Assembly: GCF_020829645.1 (NCBI RefSeq)
Contig: NZ_JAIVFS010000041.1
Location: forward strand, 1 to 64,000
Source of the DNA: Nostoc mirabile CHAB5784
GTDB lineage: Bacteria; Cyanobacteriota; Cyanobacteriia; Cyanobacteriales; Nostocaceae
DNA length: 64,000 bases
Direction of reading: 5' to 3'
Below are positions 58,121 through 64,000 of this stretch, piece after piece; the stretch's first letter is position 1, and the number at the start of each line of letters is the position of its first letter. The translations under genes and the position numbers were made by a program. Below the pieces are notes generated by a model. That model had not been told where the DNA came from. It saw only the letters and a program-made list of their open reading frames with translations, and searched no databases.

Positions 58121-59080
58121 ATGTCAAACATTCACACGTTACAAAAAATTTTTCCTGCGGGTTTCGATAACGGTTACGGAAGTCTCAAACTTTTAGTCGA
58201 TGGCTTTGAAGTAGTTCGTGTCCCCAGCTATATTTCCACTAACGACATGGAAGATGTGCCAGGGCGTGTAGTTTTTAACGGTAGTGCTTATACAGTTGGA
58301 GAGTCAGCTTACCGTACAGGAAATTATTTTGACCGCAACACAGACAATAATGAAAATAAAGTCAATAATGCGTTGTTGACTTTATTGGGTGCATTGGCAC
58401 ATCTGCCACACCGTAAGGCTTGGCACTTAAAATTAGTCGTCAGCTTACATGATGTCGGTCTGGCTGAAGAATTACAAAAAGTACTCAATGGAGAATATCA
58501 GCCAATACTTGCTGGCAAACAATCAGAAGTAAAAGTAGAAGTGCTGAAAGTTGTACTAGAGGGTATGGGTGCATTATTTGGGCATCCACTACCAAAAAAA
58601 TTAACCATTTTAGACTTTGGCAATGGTACGACCCTGTATTCTCGTTACAACCGGGGTCAGCGAGAAGTTCACACTGCCTACCCCATCGGTGTAGAAGTTC
58701 TCATCGATGATATCTCCCAAAAAATGAAACATTTGAATGGCGGAAAAATCGCAGATCCATCCAAAATCCGATTTTGTTTGGAAATGGGGCATACCCGATA
58801 CAGCCGTGACATCGATATCAAAGATATATACAGTGCTTCTTTAAAAGATTGGTATGAAAAATACTTGAAGAAAGTGGTGAATCTGACACTTGATGCCAAG
58901 CACCAGGGGGATGAAATCTGGGCGATTGGTGGAGGCTGCCTCTTACCAGGATTTAAGAAGCTGTTGGAGAAAAACGGCTTCAAAATCCTGGACAATCCGG
59001 TAGAAGCCAATGTCTCTGGGCTTCTAGAAATGGCAAAAACTATTCTTGGTAAGAACCCAACTACTACATCTCTTAAGTGA
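58121..59080 (+). CDS. ParM-like plasmid-partition actin
   Basis: A 319-residue actin-fold protein of the ParM/StbA/Alp group. The first phosphate-binding loop is GFDNGYGSLKLLVDG (about 15-29), phosphate 2 is ILDFGNGTTLYSRY (about 167-180), and the adenosine motif IGGGCLLPGFKKLL lies near 266. VGESAYRTGNYF occurs in the region where ParMs have VGxxA. It polymerises in an ATP-dependent way to push plasmid copies apart. The small acidic protein that follows 10 bp downstream is the likely adaptor, and the repeats upstream the likely centromere. Confidence 0.88.
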   Translation: MSNIHTLQKIFPAGFDNGYGSLKLLVDGFEVVRVPSYISTNDMEDVPGRVVFNGSAYTVGESAYRTGNYFDRNTDNNENKVNNALLTLLGALAHLPHRKAWHLKLVVSLHDVGLAEELQKVLNGEYQPILAGKQSEVKVEVLKVVLEGMGALFGHPLPKKLTILDFGNGTTLYSRYNRGQREVHTAYPIGVEVLIDDISQKMKHLNGGKIADPSKIRFCLEMGHTRYSRDIDIKDIYSASLKDWYEKYLKKVVNLTLDAKHQGDEIWAIGGGCLLPGFKKLLEKNGFKILDNPVEANVSGLLEMAKTILGKNPTTTSLK

Positions 59081-59090
59081 AGTTATAACA

Positions 59091-59381
59091 ATGGCAGATA
59101 AAAAAGACTTAGCACCGGAAAAAGTTCGCCTCAAAGATAATTACCGAGAGCGCATATTTGCAGAATCGCAAAAACTAGATAAAAGTTACCTGGACACGCT
59201 TTACTTTATCGTTGATTGCTATTTTGTTTTCATCAAGGCTGGATTACCTGCACAACTTTTAGCTGACACACCGATTAATACTGAGTCAAACCAACTCACG
59301 TCTTGGACTCCAACTCCATTTGCAGAGGAGAAAGAAGAAGATTCTTCAGGGGAAACATTCAGCCTTGATTTTGATTTGTAA
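59091..59381 (+). CDS. Small ParR-like partner of the actin
   Basis: A 96-residue protein from ATG 59091 (an upstream start at 59046 overlaps parM and is less likely). The N-terminal half has a charged helix pair (PEKVRLKDNYRERIFAESQKLDKSYLDTLYFIVDCYFVFIKAG), compatible with a ribbon-helix-helix-like DNA-binding domain, and the C-terminus is acidic (EEKEEDSSGETFSLDFDL). In ParMRC systems ParR has an N-terminal DNA-binding fold and an acidic tail that binds the filament. The match is by position and layout, not by a named family. Confidence 0.65.
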   Translation: MADKKDLAPEKVRLKDNYRERIFAESQKLDKSYLDTLYFIVDCYFVFIKAGLPAQLLADTPINTESNQLTSWTPTPFAEEKEEDSSGETFSLDFDL

Positions 59382-59553
59382 CCCTCAAAGGAAGTTGGCA
59401 ACGGTAAAGAAGGGAAATTAGCCTGTGCCATTCTTTCTATCAGTATGTTTTTATATTATTTTACACAAGTTTCTGTGCGATGGCTCAAGCGCCCACGCCC
59501 AGACGATCGCTTTGCGAAAAAGAAAGTGAAAATTCTTGAACCAATACATCCAG

Positions 59554-59691
59554 ATGAATCAAAAACAATTAGAAGACTCCATTTTTGAAGCTGTCTCTGA
59601 CGCGATTGAAAGAGTTTGGACAATTGAAGAAAAGCAGTTGATTCAGAATGATTCCGAATTGCTCCCGTCACCTAAAAGAATGGCTAAATAA
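59554..59691 (+). CDS. Short plasmid ORF (45 aa)
   Basis: MNQKQLEDSIFEAVSDAIERVWTI... ending KRMAK-TAA: an acidic helical peptide with protein-like composition. No obvious ribosome-binding site. It overlaps the next short frame by 44 bp. Unknown and unproven. Confidence 0.4.
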   Translation: MNQKQLEDSIFEAVSDAIERVWTIEEKQLIQNDSELLPSPKRMAK

Positions 59692-59815
59692 TTCTCTTAG
59701 CGATACTTGTTGGCATCCAGAAAACTATAAAATAGTCCGAGACTTAACTACCCCTTCAAACTTCAGTCTCCCCATGAATTTGTTGGAAGATGAAGAAATT
59801 CATATTCCTTTTTAA
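59648..59815 (+). CDS. Short plasmid ORF (55 aa)
   Basis: ATG 59648 opens a frame with coherent composition (CSRHLKEWLNNSLSDTCWHPENYKIVRDLTTPSNFSLPMNLLEDEEIHIPF). It overlaps the previous 45-aa frame, so only one may be real; this one looks the more protein-like. Not recognised. Confidence 0.45.
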   Translation: MIPNCSRHLKEWLNNSLSDTCWHPENYKIVRDLTTPSNFSLPMNLLEDEEIHIPF

Positions 59816-59903
59816 AGCCTCTTGTATTCGGAGCGTACTTAATTACGAGATTCCTAACGCTTCGCGCAATTTTTGTGAACATTAAAATTTTCGGAAAAAT
59901 ACA

Positions 59904-60383
59904 ATGGATATTCAATCTACACTCACCCAAGCTATTGAATTTATTGTTATGAGCTTTGTTGCTCTGATGATTTTCGATTTTATCGACGGACTTTATGTTG
60001 TGCCATTACCACCTATTGCAATTGCACAATCCAATGCCAGTTCCAAATCCACAGTAACAGCAACTCAATTTGAACCACTATCTAACACTAAACAACTAGA
60101 AGTTGAACCTCAACAAATCCCCTTCGTTACATCACATTTTGAGGAAATTTCTGACCCCTGGACATTAGAACTAGAGCCTCACAACAGTTCTATCGAAACT
60201 CAACCAGTTGTACTCCAATTCCCTTCACTAAGGCTACTACCACCAGCTGCACTTGTGCAACCGAAATTTAAGGCTAAAACTGCCAAAACTACCAAGACCA
60301 CTAAACCAACCAAGAACTCCTTGAGCAAACCTACTGTGACTGAATCCAGGAGTAAATCTGGTACGCGTTTTAAGGCTGCTTAA
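59904..60383 (+). CDS. Hypothetical protein with N-terminal hydrophobic segment
   Basis: A 159-residue protein. Residues about 10-40 are hydrophobic (AIEFIVMSFVALMIFDFIDGLYVVPLPPIAIAQ) and may be a membrane anchor or signal. The rest is Ser/Thr/Pro-rich with a basic Lys/Thr repeat (KTAKTTKTTKPTKN). No domain recognised. Proteins of this build, short anchor plus basic tail, accompany partition and helicase genes on Nostoc plasmids. Confidence 0.6.
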   Translation: MDIQSTLTQAIEFIVMSFVALMIFDFIDGLYVVPLPPIAIAQSNASSKSTVTATQFEPLSNTKQLEVEPQQIPFVTSHFEEISDPWTLELEPHNSSIETQPVVLQFPSLRLLPPAALVQPKFKAKTAKTTKTTKPTKNSLSKPTVTESRSKSGTRFKAA

Positions 60384-60506
60384 CCACAATTGAGTTTGCC
60401 CTGCGAGCGCATCGCAAGCGCATCATCTGTGAAGGCGTAACGGACTACGCCCAGGCAATCGCTCGACAAAGTATTGGTGAAGGTGTTGCGGCTACGCCAA
60501 TTTTGG
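60384..60506. other. Short repeat-containing spacer
   Basis: CGAGCGCATCGCAAGCGCATCATC and GAAGGCGTAACGGACTACGCC (with GTTGCGGCTACGCC) form several small dyads of the GCGTAACG family. No gene. Confidence 0.5.
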
Positions 60507-63500
60507 ATGAAAAATCAACACTATATAGTCATGCTTTGCCAAATCGCTACACAAGGCTGCCTGTTTGACCTAAAAACTGTTTTGGATTATGGGCAGTCAG
60601 TATTAAACGTTGCTCAAGAACTTGCTAAGTCATTAATTGCTCATCGCCCCCTGACCATAAAAACGATTCAGTCACAAATGAACCGTCATTTCCTCGGTAC
60701 TGCTGCTGAAGGTTTCTGGGCGTGGAAAGACGCATACGAAGCCGTGGAAGTTGCACAAATCCTTTATCTTCGACGCAACGGGTTATCATCAAATCCTCTC
60801 TTAGAACTGCAACAACTAGAATCACTCTTCCCCACGCACACCCGCCGCAGCGAGGAGCAACTAAAACTTCAGCAGTTCTCAACTCCATTGCCATTGGCTT
60901 ACTTGGTAGCGTTGGCAGGGCAAATCACAAACAATGACCTGGTGCTAGAACCATCGGCTGGTACTGGTATCATGGCACAGCTCGCCAAACTTCAGGGCGC
61001 GAGTCTTATGCTCAACGAACTCTCGCATGACAGAGCTTCGATTCTGCGTCGGTTGTTTCCAGGCATTCCATTATTTGGGGTGAATGCTGAACAGATCAAC
61101 GATTATTTGGCAGGGCAGACAAAACCATCTGTGGTGCTGATGAATCCACCGTTTTCATCATCGCCCAAGGTGAGCAATCGCAACCCAGATGCCACACCAC
61201 GTCATATCAACTCAGCATTGCAAAGGCTGGTAGATGGGGGACGACTGGTAACGATTACTGCTAATTGGTTTTCTCCAAGCAATGATGATTGGCGAGAGAC
61301 TTTTGTCAAAATGCAACAGAATGCAACAGTTGTGCTTTCAGTGGGGGTCAACGGTAAAGCTTACGCCAAGCACGGAACACAGATAGATACACGAATTACC
61401 GTGATTGATAAAGTTCCGCCTGCTGATCCCACTGACATTGCTTGTATACCGCATACAGTGGAGCTTGCCGAACTGCTGAAGCTGATTGAGCAACTCCCAA
61501 CCCGACTGGTGTGGCAACGACAAAATCTGGATGCTCAAGCTACTGCTTCAATTGCGGTTAATTTAAGTATTAGAGAGCCGAAACAGAGCCACTCGACACC
61601 GCAACATCAAGAAATACCCCAATTTCTAGATGTTGTTCCTCTAGATTATGAGGTTGTCGAGTGGACTGCAACCGAAGGGCTAAAAGATGCCCTCTACGAA
61701 AGTTACCGCCCACAACGAGTTCGGATTAAGGATGCTTTACCTCATCCCTCGCTTTTGTGCGAAAGCGCAGCGCTGGCACTTGTGTCTCCTCAATTCCCTA
61801 CCTATAAACCTCATCTGCCTCAACATATTGTTGCACAAGGGTTGTTATCTGAAGCACAACTTGAAAGCGTGATTTACGCTGGTCTTGCCCACTCAGGATT
61901 TCTGACAGGTTCCTACTTTGTGGATGACTCCCTTGATAACGTGACAGTCGCGGCGAACAATGAGCAAAACGCTGTGAGGTTCAGACGCGGCTGGTTTCTT
62001 GGTGATTCCACGGGTTCTGGTAAGGGGCGACAGGTTGCTGGTATCGTTTTAGATAACTGGTGTCAGGGGCGTAGAAAAGCGATCTGGGTATCCAAAAGTT
62101 CTGCATTGATTGAGGATGCAAGACGTGATTGGTGTGCGCTGGGTGGTAGTGAAAAAGACATCATCGATCTGAGCAATATCAAACTAGGCGATCCAATCCT
62201 CTTTTCGCAAGGTGTTCTCTTTGCTACATACTCTACTTTAAGATCCCAGAAGGGTGGTAAAAGTCGGCTCAAACAAATCATTGAATGGGCAGGCAAGGAG
62301 TTTGAGGGAGCGATCGCCTTTGATGAGTGCCACGCAATGGGTAATGCGATGGCACAAGATGGTCAGCTTGGAATGGTCAAAGCATCTATGCAGGGTATCG
62401 TTGGTCTTCGGCTACAAAATGCACTGCCCTCTTCTCGGGTTGTCTACGTGTCTGCCACTGGTGCTACTATTGTATCCAACCTCTCCTATGCTAATCGCCT
62501 GGGGCTATGGCAGACTGGCGACTTCCCGTTTACATCTCGTGAAGACTTTGTGGAATCCATTGAGGTTGGCGGTATTGCTGCAATGGAAGTTGTTGCCAGG
62601 GATTTGAAAGCGCTGGGATTATACTTGGCGCGATCGCTCAGTTTTGAAGGTGTTGAATATGACACATTAGAAATTGACTTAACTCCTACCCAAGAAAAAA
62701 TCTACGACAGTTACGCCGACGCTTTTCAAATTATCCACAATAACTTGCACAAAGCATTGGAGGCGTGTAACATCTCTGGCTCAAAAACATACAATCGCAT
62801 GGCTAAAATGTCTGCGATGTCTCAGTTTGAATCGCATAAACAACGATTCTTTAATCATCTATTAACCGGGATGAAATGCCCGAAACTAATCAACGCCATT
62901 GAGCAAGATATCGCCCAGGGTTACGCTGTTGTTGTGCAAATAGTTTCGACCAATGAGGAACTGTTGAAACGACGACTTCATCAGGTTCCCGCTTCGGAAT
63001 GGAAGGACTTAAACCTTGACCTGACTCCGCGTGAGTATGTCATGGATTACTTAATGAGTGCCTTTCCCGTTCACTTGCACGAAATTCATTCTGGCGTTGA
63101 TGGTGAAGAACGTTCCGAACCAGCCTTTGATGCTGATGGTTCGCCCATTATCTCACAAGCAGCCTTGGTGTTACGAGATGGACTGGTTGACAAACTCGCA
63201 AGCCTTGACCCTATCCCTGGAGCTTTAGAGCAACTATTGTGGCACTTTGGTTACAAGAATGTCGCTGAGGTTACAGGACGGAGCAAACGGGTACTGAAAT
63301 CCGAAACCGGGCGGCTATTTGTGGATTCAAGAGGTAATGGGACGAATATTGCTGAAACTACAGCATTCATGGCTGATGAAAAACAAATTCTCATCTTTAG
63401 TGACGCTGGCGGTACTGGACGTAGCTATCATGCGGATTTGAACGCCGTGAATCGGCGGCGGCGATTGCACTACTTACTCGAAGCCGGCTGGAGGGCTGAT

Positions 63501-64000
63501 AACGCAATTCAGGGACTTGGGCGCAGTCACCGTACAAACCAAGCATCTGCACCAATATTTCGACCTGTGACTACCAATGTCAGGGGTGAACGTCGGTTTA
63601 TCTCCACAATCGCTCGGAGATTGGACAGTCTAGGCGCACTTACCCGTGGACAAAGGCAAACGGGCGGCAACGGCATATTCGATACTAAAGACAATCTTGA
63701 GTCGAACTATGCAGAATATGCTTTGTATGAATTGTTTAAGCAGATTTATCAGGGTAGATTCGCACAAGTCCCACTCGGAACCTTTGAGCAAATGACTGGG
63801 TTATCGCTGACTTCCACTGAAGGTGGAATGAAAATCGACCTCCCACCATTGCGGCAGTTTCTCAATCGATTGCTGGCTTTGAAAATTTCAATGCAGAATG
63901 TGATTTTCGAGAGGTTCGAGTTGCTGTTGAGTCAACAGATTGAAACGGCGATGGCTCATGGTGTGTTTGAGGTCGGGGTGGAAACTTTACGGGCAGAACG
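60507..64000 (+). CDS. Fusion of an N6-adenine-type methyltransferase domain and a Strawberry-notch-like helicase (continues past the window)
   Basis: An uninterrupted frame of 1164 codons from ATG 60507 to the right edge. About residues 140-290 contain a methyltransferase: motif I LVLEPSAGTGIMAQ and motif IV VVLMNPPFSS (NPPF about 213). The helicase begins at about 495 with Walker A LGDSTGSGKGRQVAG, DECH box AIAFDECHAMGN (about 606) and VYVSATGAT. The C-terminal helicase half has ALEQLL, IFSDAGGTGRSYHADL, and NAIQGLGRSHRTNQASAPIFRPVTTNVRGERRFISTIARRLDSLGALTRG, which is the Strawberry-notch C-terminal domain. Such proteins occur in phages and plasmids; their exact role, probably in DNA protection or replication, is not known. 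Confidence 0.93.
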   Translation, partial: MKNQHYIVMLCQIATQGCLFDLKTVLDYGQSVLNVAQELAKSLIAHRPLTIKTIQSQMNRHFLGTAAEGFWAWKDAYEAVEVAQILYLRRNGLSSNPLLELQQLESLFPTHTRRSEEQLKLQQFSTPLPLAYLVALAGQITNNDLVLEPSAGTGIMAQLAKLQGASLMLNELSHDRASILRRLFPGIPLFGVNAEQINDYLAGQTKPSVVLMNPPFSSSPKVSNRNPDATPRHINSALQRLVDGGRLVTITANWFSPSNDDWRETFVKMQQNATVVLSVGVNGKAYAKHGTQIDTRITVIDKVPPADPTDIACIPHTVELAELLKLIEQLPTRLVWQRQNLDAQATASIAVNLSIREPKQSHSTPQHQEIPQFLDVVPLDYEVVEWTATEGLKDALYESYRPQRVRIKDALPHPSLLCESAALALVSPQFPTYKPHLPQHIVAQGLLSEAQLESVIYAGLAHSGFLTGSYFVDDSLDNVTVAANNEQNAVRFRRGWFLGDSTGSGKGRQVAGIVLDNWCQGRRKAIWVSKSSALIEDARRDWCALGGSEKDIIDLSNIKLGDPILFSQGVLFATYSTLRSQKGGKSRLKQIIEWAGKEFEGAIAFDECHAMGNAMAQDGQLGMVKASMQGIVGLRLQNALPSSRVVYVSATGATIVSNLSYANRLGLWQTGDFPFTSREDFVESIEVGGIAAMEVVARDLKALGLYLARSLSFEGVEYDTLEIDLTPTQEKIYDSYADAFQIIHNNLHKALEACNISGSKTYNRMAKMSAMSQFESHKQRFFNHLLTGMKCPKLINAIEQDIAQGYAVVVQIVSTNEELLKRRLHQVPASEWKDLNLDLTPREYVMDYLMSAFPVHLHEIHSGVDGEERSEPAFDADGSPIISQAALVLRDGLVDKLASLDPIPGALEQLLWHFGYKNVAEVTGRSKRVLKSETGRLFVDSRGNGTNIAETTAFMADEKQILIFSDAGGTGRSYHADLNAVNRRRRLHYLLEAGWRADNAIQGLGRSHRTNQASAPIFRPVTTNVRGERRFISTIARRLDSLGALTRGQRQTGGNGIFDTKDNLESNYAEYALYELFKQIYQGRFAQVPLGTFEQMTGLSLTSTEGGMKIDLPPLRQFLNRLLALKISMQNVIFERFELLLSQQIETAMAHGVFEVGVETLRAE

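Noticed and set aside
60625..60894. Short frames inside the Strawberry-notch fusion gene
   Set aside because: Shadows within the continuous 1164-codon frame, which carries methyltransferase motifs here.

Overview
The window comes from a filamentous, Nostocales-type cyanobacterium. This is inferred from the very frequent HIP1 octamer (GCGATCGC), the abundance of short palindromic repeats, and gene families typical of Nostoc/Anabaena chromosomes and plasmids: a contractile injection system (CIS) of cyanobacterial type, Nif11, DUF1392, Uma2 and DUF3854-like replication remnants. No rRNA, tRNA or CRISPR array was found.

Positions 1-40,000 hold one large CIS locus with two arms. The left arm, on the minus strand (8882 down to 636), encodes a Pvc16/DUF4255 terminator-like protein, the sheath, two tube proteins, a gp19-like tube/adaptor protein, two tail-assembly proteins, a tiny DUF6760-like protein, an AAA+ ATPase whose C-terminal end is lost, and an unrelated 345-aa protein at the breakpoint. 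The right arm, mostly plus strand (9589-39946), begins with a histidine kinase/response regulator pair. It continues with a second DUF4255 protein, a DUF4157 effector candidate on the minus strand, and a second, full-length AAA+ ATPase. Then come a pseudokinase/solute-binding fusion, tube-like and adaptor proteins, a VgrG-like spike, PAAR tip, gp25, baseplate J and tail protein I. It ends with a run of large Ig-like/WD40/TPR proteins, several with one transmembrane segment. Those membrane-spanning accessory proteins, and the absence of a recognisable extracellular tail-fibre gene, fit the membrane-anchored (thylakoid) CIS described in multicellular cyanobacteria better than a released eCIS.

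The CIS locus is peppered with mobile repeats: 137-bp tandem repeats, a CTAG-targeting MITE at a stop codon, a 21-bp minisatellite, and REP palindromes with a resident RAYT transposase. One REP copy lies inside the RAYT gene itself, and perfect 55-bp inverted repeats flank the second ATPase.

Positions 40,500-43,700 are a graveyard of IS4- and ISAs1-type transposase remnants. To its right (43,700-64,000) the gene content is that of a cyanobacterial plasmid. It has strings of small hypotheticals, a C5-cytosine methyltransferase with a second long reading frame inside it, DUF1392, a BRO-N/DinD-like protein, an AlkB-like dioxygenase and a truncated replication protein. It also has ParA/ParB with a palindromic operator or parS candidate, a sigma-70 factor, a ParM-like actin with a small partner and an upstream iteron-like region, and a giant methyltransferase/Strawberry-notch helicase fusion running off the right edge. 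The window is therefore either part of a large plasmid carrying a CIS or a chromosome into which a plasmid segment has integrated. The sequence alone does not decide between these.
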